DNA of 64,000 nucleotides from Romanomermis culicivorax (Eukaryota; Nematoda; Enoplea; Mermithida; Mermithidae). The translations under genes were made by a program, and so were the position numbers. Positions 47,458 to 57,200 of this stretch are shown here, in pieces. The first letter of the stretch is position 1; each line of letters starts with the position of its first letter. Where the stretch lies: contig CAWUHX010000145.1 of assembly GCA_963922205.1 (NCBI GenBank), forward strand, positions 558,001 through 622,000, read 5' to 3'. The notes under the pieces were generated by a model. It was not told where the DNA came from and did not search any database. It saw nothing but the letters and a program-made list of their open reading frames with translations.

Positions 47458-48014
47458 ATATGTTTTGTTACAAAATGCTGGAGAGCGGCCAAAAATCTGC
47501 TATGCAATATTGTTTGACGGAAGGCAAAACGTGGCTCTCGTACAAAAAATCGCCTTGAAAGTATGTTTTTTGAGACTATTAATGGCGAGCAAGCGAAATT
47601 TATTTTGTCATGTTATAATCACGTGTTTTCCATTTTGGTGTCCACTGCGTCATCAGAGCGTTATTTTTCAACATTTGGCTTTGTTCACAGCAAATTGCAT
47701 AATCGATTGCCATCTGCATCAGTCGAAAAGCTAGTCTTCATAAAATTCAATGCCAAAAATTTTTTTGGTGGTGCATTAATATATGATTTTATTTGTTATG
47801 ATAAGGAATATGTATTTTTGCTTAAAAAAAGGAAAAATGATATGAGAATGTTTTGCATTATGAAGAATAAAACTTAAGATATGTTTATTTGCTTTTCTTT
47901 CATATACTTAACTCAGATCCACTATTCTGAGATAAAAAAACTCTGATTAAACCCAGAAAAACCCATAAAACCCCCAAATTCGAAATTTTAAAAATGGATT
48001 TTTTCCCAACCCTG
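47458..48014 (+). mobile_element. hAT element, right part, CAGGGTTGG-type end
   Basis: A transposase C-terminus (47563-47877) is followed by GGTTTTT-type subterminal DNA in reverse orientation and the end TTTTTTCCCAACCCTG, matching the termini of 37364-38688. The left end was not found; the LINE fragment lies directly upstream. Confidence 0.7.
47563..47877 (+). pseudogene. hAT transposase, dimerisation domain fragment
   Basis: The frame reads SILVSTASSERYFSTFGFVH, SKLHNRLPSASVEKLVFIKF. The ASSERxFSxFGxIHSKxRNRL...VEKLVFI pattern is the C-terminal dimerisation domain of hAT transposases of the DUF659/ZMYM-like group. Upstream coding is in another frame (47465-47560) or absent, so the copy is dead. 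Confidence 0.8.
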
Positions 48015-48492
48015 AAGGAGGCCGAAAAGTAAAGGAAAACTTCGTGACAAAAAGTCTATAAAAATATCTGAATTTTCGCAGCATTTAATTTCTTTTCGGA
48101 TCGTAGAAACCGTTTTTTAGATCAGTTTTTCTTATCTCGCTGACGTGGTTAGAGAAAATAGAGCAGGCACAATTTTTATGCAAATGAATGCGGTGAAAGT
48201 ATCTTTAGTTAGTTTTTATCAAACTTGAAAGAAAGACAGAAAAGAAATTTATTAAATGCAAAGAAATGCAAGAAATATGAATAATACAGAAAAGCTCATG
48301 GACATGACAAAAGCACGTGCGAATTGAGCTTTAAAAAATGACTCAATTTAGATCAAAAACAGAGCATATTGTTATAACTTTTGGCACAAAACAGTTTTAT
48401 GGTTTTCAGTACGTTTTTAGAGTGAAAAAATTTTTTGCGCCATTGGCACAAATTTTTTTGACCTTTTGTGCCAATTGGCACAAATGTCCGTG
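48015..48492. mobile_element. B-body hAT-like MITE, right part (word GTGCCAATTGGCAC), split by a LINE
   Basis: Text from CTGAATTTTCGCAGCATTTA to the end GTGCACAAAAAAACGCTG follows the right half of 36556-37352. A LINE 3' end (48226-48384) lies between TTTTTATCAAACTT and AACTTTTGGCACAAAAC, where copy 1 reads continuously. Confidence 0.75.
48226..48384 (-). mobile_element. LINE 3' end, second copy
   Basis: AAAGCTCATGGACATGACAA and AAAAGCACGTGCGAATTGAG match 47041-47070 nearly base for base. The minus-strand tail is the same GCATTTAATAAATTTC plus TTTC-like repeats. AACTT on both sides is a possible short target duplication. Confidence 0.75.
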
Positions 48493-48530
48493 CACAAAAA
48501 AACGCTGTTCTGTACCAGCCAACCACAGTT

Positions 48531-48840
48531 TTTTTCCTCAATCGACGCTTTTTGACGAACTTTTTTTGAAATTGACGAAAATTTTTTTGATGGTTTCCAG
48601 TTTTTTTCCTCAATCGATGCTTTTTGAGGAACTGTTTTTGAAATTGAAGAAAATTTTTTTGTTGGTTTCCTGTCTGGAGATGCATTTTACGTGTTATAAA
48701 ACCGAAAATTGTCGAAATTTTCCGGCATCGAGCCAAATTTTAATCAAATTTATTTTAATTAATACCTTTTCTTCTTATTTCAATGCGCGGCTAGAAAATT
48801 TCATTCCAGCCAATGCTTATAGCTTTTAATTATCAATATA
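48531..48840. mobile_element. CCTCA-word hAT-like element with a tandem duplication
   Basis: CAGTTTTTTTCCTCAATCGA followed by CTTTTTGAcGAACT...GAAATTGACGAAAATTTTTTT occurs twice in tandem, about 65 bp each (48531-48600, 48598-48665). The same opening is seen in the hAT element at 10247. The right end was not found. Confidence 0.5.
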
Positions 48841-49219
48841 TTATAAAGAAATGTTTGATCCTGTGTCGTTTTTTTGAAAATTTGACGAAAAGCAAGATTT
48901 TTCTCGGTTTATTTTCCCAAAGTCTTTTTGCGGTCTTTAAAAAGATTTTGACATTTGCGTGATTAAAACTTTTCGAGTCCAAGTGGGTATTCCTTCTGGT
49001 TGAAGAATCAAAATTCTTGGTTGCGTCCCTAGTTTTTGAATTGTAGTCTGCCCGACTGAAAATTCACTGAAAAATTAAACCTTCTGTCTAGGAAATAAAA
49101 GCTGTAAAATTTTTCTCACCAGGCGCCGAACAGATCACTCATACCAATCTTTCCATTTTCCCTTCAAAACTCTTGAAAAAATGGAAATTGAAAAATATTG
49201 AAAATGAAAATATTGAAAA
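48841..49219. other. Intergenic DNA, nothing recognised
   Basis: No gene or repeat structure supported. Confidence 0.35.
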
Positions 49220-49302
49220 ATCTATTGGAAATGGAAATTGAAGACATCATTCTGCGATTTTAAAACTTCTTTTCATGAATATCTGTTGGAGAGATTTATT
49301 AG
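49220..49302. repeat. A-body fragment shared with 50860-50955
   Basis: GAAGACATCATTCT, TGCGATTTTA(A/G)AACTTCT and ATATCTGTTGGAGAGATTTA are shared by both loci; at 50955 the text runs on into the A body (TTTTCCAGCATTTTAGAATA), so this is a fragment of that repeat. Confidence 0.55.
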
Positions 49303-49475
49303 GGTAGCCCTAGGGACCCTCAAAAGTATGGGGGTCTCTAGGGCTACCCTATGGCTAGCCATAGGATTGGAAAATTCTGGGGGGAGGGCGGTGACCCAAT
49401 GGCTAGCCATATGGTCGACGATTTCTGGGGGGGGGTTCCCATAGCACTTCCCCCCAATTACATGTATGGCTCAGG
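49303..49475. mobile_element. J-family hAT-type MITE (word CCTATGGCTAGCCATAGG), right part
   Basis: It contains the perfect 18-bp palindrome CCTATGGCTAGCCATAGG at 49348-49365, AATGGCTAGCCATATGGTCG, G-runs and the terminus CCCCCCAATTACATGTATG. The left half is missing compared with 62096-62496. Confidence 0.7.
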
Positions 49476-50045
49476 CGCGGCTTTTGCATGTCTACCTTCA
49501 CTTTACATTCAATCTTTTATCATTTTCATCATCTTAGACGTATTATTTCATGTTTAATCGGCAATCTTGAATAATTTATATTTTTATATTTAATGAAGAT
49601 CCGCATTTTTTTCTCCACAGATTTTTTGAGAGAGGTCATCACGTCAACTTTCTAAACTCTTTTGAACGTTTGTTCTTTTTTTAACTTAATTGACTTCAAA
49701 AGCTTCGTGAAAGTGTTTTTGGAAAATTTCTACGCTTCTGACTCGTAGCTTTTCGGCCAAATTTAAGGTTACGATCAAATTGATGGTTTTAAAATTTTTT
49801 GAATGATAAATTTCTAGAAATTACGATTTATGAACACAAAATTTAAGTCTAATTTTTCAGATAATATGTTCAGAATGATTATCAGAATGCTTAAAAAACT
49901 CAAAAATACTCAAATGAATTGTTTATGAGCATTTTCAAGCGAAAAAAACGAGGATTTTAAGACGAAAAAATTTTTTTTCCATATGTGGAAAAAATTTGAC
50001 CTCTTTCCACATTTGTGGAAAAAAGTTCGTGGAAAAAACAGTTGT
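49476..50045. mobile_element. A-body hAT-like MITE (word CCACATTTGTGG), partial
   Basis: From TCAGGCGCGGCTTTTGCATG through AGGATTTTAAGACGAAAAAA to CCATATGTGGAAAAAATTTG, CCACATTTGTGG and the end GTGGAAAAAACAG, in the order of 39455-40241. The other end is replaced by the J element. Confidence 0.7.
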
Positions 50046-50075
50046 ACCAGCGTTTTTTTTGCGCACATACCCACC

Positions 50076-51060
50076 GTTTTTTCTCAAATGGGGTCTTTTG
50101 AGGAAGAAAATTTCGAAATGAGGAAAAGAATTGGGTATGGTTTTCATTGTGGAAAAAATTTTGGGGGATTCAGAACCGAAAAGATGCGTTTTGGTGGACT
50201 TGAAAGGGTCAAAATATCAAAATTTTCAGGCGCTTCGCGCTGGTCATGGGTATAATGCATACATGTAATTGGGGGGAAGTGCTATGGGAACCCCCCCAGA
50301 AATTGTCGACCATATGGCTAGCCATTGGGCGACCCCCCCAGGATTTCAATCCTATGGCTAGTCATATGGTAGCCCTAGGGACCCCCATAGTTTTAATCGG
50401 AAAAATACTGAAAAAAGTCATTTTTTTCCATGAAAAATGACAATTTTTGAACAAAAAATGGTCAAAAACGTCGATTTTCTCGGCGCTTCGCGCCATAAGT
50501 ACATATTTTATCATTTTTAGACAAAAATTACTACTTTTTAAACCGTTTTTTCGGACATTTTTCGTGGAAAAAATTGAATTTTTTTTCCTTCAGGGACCCC
50601 TCCCCCCAAAATTTTGGGAATTACTGACCCCCGGCCCCAAAAAAGTGCTCCAACCCCCCCCCCAGACCTCGGAGCTCCGTTACATGTATGGTATAATGGT
50701 AACTATTTTCTAACAGGCGCGGCCGTTAGCATATATACTTCGACTTACTGATTAATGCTCAACAGTTTCTATCAATCAAGTTAGCTCCTTCCATTTTCTA
50801 ATCGTTGACAGTCAATTATGTTGCCGAAAATAGAGATTTCTCTCAACAAACGCTTGCAACCTAAACTTTTGCGTTTATTGAAGATGGGAATCGAAGACAT
50901 CATTCTAGGCTGCGATTTTAGAACTTCTGTCACGAATATCTGTTGGAGAGATTTATTTTCCAGCATTTTAGAATATAAAAACCCGAAAATTTTTCCGGCG
51001 CTTTATCTTTTATATTTGGTATATTTGGTCGCGGTAACGGTTCCTGAAGCTACTGGGTGA
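50076..51060. mobile_element. A-body repeat with CTCAAA/TTTGAGG word, interrupted by a J element
   Basis: CCGTTTTTTCTCAAATGGGG and CTTTTGAGGAAG at 50078-50110 replace the CCACATGTGG word, while the following text (AAAGATGCGTTTTGGTGGAC, AAAATTTTCAGGCGCTTCGC) is A body. After the J element (50258-50690) the body resumes with AACAGGCGCGGCCGTTAGCA and reaches CCGGCGCTTTATC near 50996. An 80-codon open frame at 50818-51060 belongs to this repeat. Confidence 0.6.
50258..50690. mobile_element. J-family hAT-type MITE, complete, perfect duplication GTATAATG
   Basis: It begins CATACATGTAATTGGGGGGA and ends GAGCTCCGTTACATGTATG. GTATAATG flanks both sides (50250-50257 and 50691-50698). Inside are CCATATGGCTAGCCATTGGG, CCTATGGCTAGTCATATGG and a GGCGCTTCGCGCC hairpin. 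It is the reverse orientation of 62096-62496. Confidence 0.92.
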
Positions 51061-51261
51061 GCACGAGACCACGGTCTTTTGAAACTTTCTGTTTGATTGC
51101 ATGTAATAGTACTGGCATATTCATAATCGGCATCACAAATTTTCCCATAACATAGTCACAAATATGCGAATTCCGCAAAAAAATTTTAGTCGGAAATATG
51201 CAAATTTGGAAAAATTTTGGAAAAAAATTTCGTACCCCCTAAACTCCGTAAGTGCCCAATG

Positions 51262-52060
51262 TAACACAACGTTTTTTGTGCACGGACATTTGTGCCAATT
51301 GGCACAAGAGGCCAGAAAAATTTGTGCCAATGGTACCAAAAAAAATTTTCCTCTAGAAACATACTGAAAACTGCGGAAATATTTTAGGCCAAAAGTTTGA
51401 CAAAAATATACCTCATTAAAGTTCCGTTTAACGCATTCCTTTTTCATAAAAATTGTGCCCAATCTATTTTTCTGCTTGTCAGTGAGATAAGAAAAAACTG
51501 TGCAAGAAAATAGTTCACGGCGACTAAAAAAAATGGAATGTTGAGAAAATTTAAATAACTGTAGAATTGTTCTGGAAGTTCAAATTGATTCAATTTTCGA
51601 CTGCGAATAAGTATCTATATAATGTGAAGACTAGAGAAAATAAAGTCGGAAATTGAGTAAGTTTTCGCTCGAAAGATTGTAGCAACGATATCGATTTTTC
51701 TATGTAAATCAGCCAAACACAAAAAGTAAGAATTTCAGTTTTAAATCCGAATCTGAATGAACAGAGAATATTCAGAATTTCTTTTCATTCATCAGTCATT
51801 GACAGCTTATAAAGTTTGCTGCAACGATACTAATACACTGTTCGAAGTGGAATCGTTCGCGTTCCGGTCAAATATACAAATAGGAAATTATATTGATTCG
51901 CTTGGCGCAAAGCGCCGAAAAAATTATGCATTTTCAGCCCCTGAAACGCCTAAAATCAAGGAAATTTGATGTTTAACCATCCAAGAATTTTGCATAAACG
52001 CTCAACATTTTTTGTGCCATTCCACATTTTTTGTGCCAAAAACCATGTTTTTGAATGAAA
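51262..52060. mobile_element. B-body hAT-like MITE (word GTGCCAATTGGCAC), inverted copy
   Basis: It opens AACGTTTTTTGTGCACGGAC, TTTGTGCCAATTGGCACAAG, and runs in reverse order of 36556-37352 to the GGCGCAAAGCGCC hairpin near 51905 and TTTTTGTGCCAAAAACCATG near 52023. The right terminus is replaced by TTGGCGAATGC-type palindromes. Confidence 0.7.
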
Positions 52061-52061
52061 A

Positions 52062-52145
52062 AATGTTGGCGAATGCAAATTGGCAAATTTGGCATTCGCC
52101 AATTTTTTGGCAAATGGCAGGCAAATGAAAATTTTTTGGGCGAAC
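52062..52145. repeat. Palindromic words TTGGCGAATGC / GCATTCGCCAA
   Basis: TTGGCGAATGC and GCATTCGCCAA form 11-bp arms around AAATTGGCAAATTTG, followed by AATTTTTTGGCAAATGGCAG. It looks like the subterminal end of yet another word family fused to the B element. Confidence 0.5.
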
Positions 52146-52149
52146 GAAA

Positions 52150-53205
52150 TTGAGGTAGTCATTTGTACATGTACAAACGTCTCTTCCCCGTTTAGGGAAG
52201 AAAATTTTGGGGATAAGGTACAGAAAATATGCATTTTGGTGGATTTTAGAAGTTCATAATCTCAAATTTTCTGGCGCTTCGCGCCGGTTTTAACTTTAAT
52301 AATCATTATTATGCATTACCTAGCTCAAACGCGGCTTTCAGATTGTCTTCCTTCACCTATCATGTAATGTACAATAGTTTTCATCACTTCAAACGTGTAT
52401 TATCTCATGTTTTAAGTGGTACTGTTTCAAGTGTCTTCAATATTTTATCATGTTTAAGTGGTCTTCAATATTTTATCTTGATATTTAATGGAGATTCACA
52501 GTTTTTCAGTGGAACATTTCTTGAGAAATATCGATACGTCAAGTCTGTAAACTTATGAAGCGATTATTCCTTTCTCAATGTAAAATCAATTCGGAGGCTT
52601 CATGGAAGTAGTTTTCAGAAATTTCTACTCTTCTAGTCATATCTTTTCAACCTCATATCTTTTCAGCCAAGTTAATGAGAGTTAACGAATAAATTACTGC
52701 TTTAAAAATTTTTCAAATAATGAAATTCTAAAAATTACGACTTTTGAACACTAAATTCGGATCTAATTCTTGAAATGAATGTTTGGAAAATTGATTTTCT
52801 AGCATCGCCGAATGTCAATACACAAAAAAATTTTCTGGCGCTTCGCGCCGGAAGGATTAAGATCTTTTTTGGGCTTTCATTTGTCATCATGGAGGACTTA
52901 ACCATCGGTTTATCATATCATGCAAATTCATCATGCTACTGAATAGTTTTCTAGACAAATTGTTCCACAATGCTTGCAAATTAGACTTGAAAATTTCAAT
53001 TTTTTGCTCAATTATAATGAGTTTTTTGTCATGAATAAAATTTGAAAATTACACCGATTTGGTTATTAGTCTTTGGCCATGACATAGAGGAACACAGGTA
53101 ACTTATTTATACCTATTTTTGCTACATATGTACAAATTGTACAAATGAAATATTGGCTGTCGTTTGTACATGTGCAAATGGGTCATGTACAAAAAAAAGC
53201 CTGGT
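52150..53205. mobile_element. A-body hAT-like element with GTACATGTAC word
   Basis: TTTGTACATGTACAAA (52162-52177) is a perfect palindrome, mirrored near 53162-53190 by TTTGTACATGTGCAAA and GTCATGTACAAAAAAAAG. Between them is A body: GCATTTTGGTGGATTTTAGA, the TTCTGGCGCTTCGCGCCGG hairpin, TAGCTCAAACGCGGCTTTCA and AAAATTTTCTGGCGCTTCGC near 52827. Same body, different word. Confidence 0.65.
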
Positions 53206-53382
53206 TGTCAGACTGGCATTTTCGATGCCAGATCTGGCACTGTTTGTAATGGTCTGGCATTTAACCGGCATTGTTCGAATCTGGCATTAAATGTGGTATA
53301 ATGTTCTGATTTTTGGCATAATTTCCTGATTTTTGACATAATTGTGGCATTATTTGAAAAGAAGTTTCTACAGGCTATAAGT
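53206..53382. repeat. TGGCAT/ATGCCA word cluster
   Basis: CTGGCATTTTCGATGCCAG is palindromic; GATCTGGCAC, GGTCTGGCATTTAACCGGCA and CTGGCATTAAATG repeat the word. It probably is the end of another word family; limits are unclear. Confidence 0.4.
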
Positions 53383-53875
53383 CACTGTTTTTACCCTGTG
53401 CCTTTTCCCCATATGGGGAAGGGGTCAAAAATTTGTTCCCCATTTTCACCTAGACGTTTTTTCGCTTAAAAATACTTATAGACGCTATATTTCAGTGTTT
53501 TTGATCTTTTTCAAGCCTGGTGTTTTTAGAACCGTTAATTCATTAAAATTGAGGACAAATTGAAATTTTCGAGTTTGAAGTCTAGTTTACGGGCATTGTG
53601 GAACAAATTTTACAGAAAACTATCCAAGAGTATAATAACTTTGCATTAGATAATAAATTGACGGTTAACTTCTCTATGATGACAAGTGAGATTTTAAAAC
53701 AGATGTTTTTGACAATTTTTTCAGCTATTGACATTCTAGGGCGCTGGAAAATCAATTTTCGGAACATATTTCAATAATTTAATTCAAATTTTCTGTTCAA
53801 AATTCGTAACTCATTTGTAAATTCTCGCGAACTTGACCGAAAAGAATGTAACTCAATTATGATTAATTTTATCAC
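53383..53875. mobile_element. A-body hAT-like MITE with CCCCATATGGGG word
   Basis: It starts CACTGTTTTTACCCTGTGCC and carries the palindrome TTCCCCATATGGGGAA at 53405-53420 where A elements have CCACATGTGG. The next text (GTGTTTTTAGAACCGTTAAT, CTATCCAAGAGTATAATAAC, CTCTATGATGACAAGTGAGA) is the same body as 33540-35860. The right end is replaced by another element. Confidence 0.7.
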
Positions 53876-53879
53876 CTGC

Positions 53880-54125
53880 ACATATACATGCACATAGGGG
53901 GTAGGTGGTAAACCTCCGGCCACCCCCCCCCCTGGCCCAAAAAAAATCGGCAAAACACACCCCTGACATTTTTCCAAGAAAGGTTTTTTGATTATTTTTG
54001 TGCATATTTTGTATGAAAAACAGGCTTTCAGATGTTTTTTCCATTTTTTGGCTCACCCACCTCCCTACCCTTTGAAAAAAGAGTCCATGGACCCTCCCCC
54101 TGGAAAATTCTTGCCGTGCATGTCT
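53880..54125. mobile_element. Probable hAT-type MITE with C/G runs, ACATGCAC ends
   Basis: It opens near ATACATGCACATAGGGGGTA and closes near CTTGCCGTGCATGTCTGCAG, with C-runs inside. The ends resemble the CATACATGCAC type at 28900. No clear duplication was found. It ends about 170 bp before the Ku70 start codon. Confidence 0.5.
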
Positions 54126-54292
54126 GCAGCCCTACTAGTACCCTTCATATCGTTGTTTAGAAAGAAATTCATGGTATGCTCATTCTTTTCTATTATTTTC
54201 TGTTTATTTCAGAAATTTTGCGTTTCTGCGGATCAAAATTCAAAACTTCCGATTTCAGCGCCATTGGTTTACCGTATATATGATAAAAGAAA

Positions 54293-57200
54293 ATGGATCC
54301 TCATAGGTGGAATTTTGTCGACGAAGACGTCGAAGAAGAGTTTCTTGTCGAGGTTAGTCTGATTTTCTTTTCTCTATAGACGTTCTATTGGGTAAAATTT
54401 AGGAAAAATTCGGTCGTGACAGCATAATTTGCGTTATTGATTGCAGCGAACCAATGTTTATGGTCAAATCGGAAGACGGATTTACGCATTTCGAGTTAGC
54501 ATTAAAGGTCAATCTACTGTACTTCGTGATCTATTTCGAATATTATACTCTTGCTGTATTATATTCTATAGGTTGTTCTCAGTCTTTACAATCGTAAATG
54601 CTTGACCAACGAACGTGATTATCTTGGAATTTTGTTTTACAACACGGTAAGTCTTTCTTTGTAATTGTGCAGGACTGTCTTGGGAAACTGTTCGCCTAAG
54701 GCGCTATCCTACGGTACGGGTCTTTTGTGTTGGCTAAAATTAGTATCATATTTCAGAATTTCAATGTTTAAAAACCGCAGAGTCCAGTTCTCAGTAAAGA
54801 CGCTCCATTAGATCCACCTCCTTGAAAATTTACAGATTTAAAACTACATTCGGATCGTTTATTTCTCTCGCTCTCAATCAGCCGGGTATAGAAAATTCTA
54901 AAAATGCAAATTTCCCTGGAAGCAGTATAATCAGGTCTGTAGGCAGGAGGGATGAAGGGCCATGCCCCCCCGAATGTTTGAAGTGTTAAAAGAGCGTTTG
55001 GTTTTTTTTCAAGTCAAGTCAGAAATGCTAATTTTATGGTAAATTGTGTGAAAAAAATGTGTGCCCCGCCATACATGTAACGGAGCCCCAGGTCTGGGGG
55101 GAGGTTGGACGACTTTTTTTGGGCTGGGGGTCAGTAATTCCGAAAATTTTGGGGGGAGGAGTCTCTCAAGGAAAAACATCGATTTTTTTCTCAAAAAAGG
55201 CCGAAAATTGTTCAAAAAATATTAATTTTTCTCTAAAAAGACCGAAAGAATGTATTCATGGCACGAAGCGCCCAGAAAATTCACATTTTCGACAATTTTT
55301 TGTTCAAAGATTGAATTTTTCATCAAAAAATCAACATTTTCCACTATTTTTCCGTATGGAGGTTCCTATGGCTACCATATGGCTAGCCATTGGATTGGAG
55401 AATCCTGGGGGGCGGTCGCCCAATGGCCAGCCACTGGCTACAGGCTTGAGTATAATATACTCATACTTTAAACAGTGCTGCTCATGATTGTCAAAATTCG
55501 TCATTGCAGTTTAGAAACCAGAATTGAAGTCTCTAGTTCGATCAGTTTATAGTACCATGATATTTTTACAACAATACTAAATTTTGACAGTCGAACATGA
55601 TTCATTAATTAATTTTGAAAGAAATGATGTAAGAATAGATATCAAAATGAAGTAGTTTATATAGCGTATAGTGCAGGATATACTGCAACAGCTATGTATG
55701 TGTGGGAATTTAAGATGATAAATGACGGTATTATTTTAACAAATTTTAAAAATTTTAACACCTTAATTTGACCAGCTGAAATACACTAGGCTTTTTAGAT
55801 AGCTCGTTTTTCATCTCCATCACCCAACGTCAGAAAGTTAGGTAGTCTTCAAAAATTTATACCTAATGTTTTTTCAGAAACATATAAAAAATACGCACAA
55901 TTTCGAAAGTATTTATGTTTTCCAAGAATTGGGCATGCCGGGTGCCGAACGGGTAAAAGAAATTGAAAAATTAATAAATAGTGAGTAATATTTTTCTTAA
56001 AATAATCATGAGATTAGTTTAATAACGAATTGATTCATAGAAAATATGGATATAAGACAAAATTTCAAAGAAAAATTCGGATTCGCCGATTCAAAAATGG
56101 ACGAAGTTTTATGGATATGTGCAACGATGTTTAACAATAGGTTTCGGAGAAATAATTACCTTTCTCCACTGGATTATATTCTAATTTCCTTCTTTTTCAA
56201 GCGGTTTGAAAGAGGGTGTCAAAAGGATCTTCGTTTTCACGAATTGCGATAATCCTCATAAAAATGATTTGGAACGACAGGTAAGAAAACCGTCCGATAA
56301 CTTCTCAGAACGAATCTTAAAATTTAGATTTTTCTTTCAAGAGAAAAGTTCAGCAAAAAGTTCAAGATCTAAAAGAACAAATGATCAGTATTGAACTTTT
56401 GCCCGTCGGAAATCATTTCTCGTGGGAAAATTTTTATTCGGTAAGTTTCATATCAATCGCATTTTATGTCGGAAATTTTCCTGTTTATTCAAAATTCTTA
56501 AAAAATTTTCCTATATGTTTATAATTTTTGCAACAATATGACTTTATTCCATGATTCTATATATTCCAGCAATTGATATACGAAGATGATCAATCGGTCA
56601 AGCCCAATCCTGCCGATCGTTTGGAAGAACTGATGGACAGGTGACTCATAATGTGAATGTTTACTAGTCGTGTAGCGGAATATCGATTCGGGTTCCGACG
56701 TCTAGAATTTTTGTTATATTGTTTCCGCTTCTTACATCACTTAAATCCTTCATATTCTTCGTATATTGAGTCTTATTCATTCATGATTCAGAAGCACAAA
56801 CTACTGCCTGATCATGTTGAATAATCAATGATCAGCTGCTATATATTCAATGAATAGTGCAGATGAAGAAGGATGGGCTATTAAACAGCATATGAAAAAG
56901 TCATATCCTTCTTAAGAGTCAGTTAGGTATCCACAAAATTTTGTTATTTCTGCGAAAAATTTTCGAGAAATTTTATTCCTTTCTGTCATTCTCAGCTGCA
57001 ACAATTTTATTCGTCACTATGTTTTCTCATTGATTTATCCTAAAATATGCTCAAAATCCAAAAATTGTGGATTTTTCTGTAAACAGGTATATGCAAATAA
57101 TTAGAGAAAATCTACAGCATGAAACAGGCTTTTTTAGTGATTTCAGGGGCCTGGGCCCCTAAAAATTTGTAAATGGCACTTGAAATTTAGGTATAGGAGA

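Noticed and set aside
50818..51060. 80-codon open frame MLPKIEISLNKRLQPKLLRL...
   Set aside because: Its sequence is part of the A-body repeat shared with 49220-49302 and other copies; it does not resemble Ku70 and has no splice link to it.
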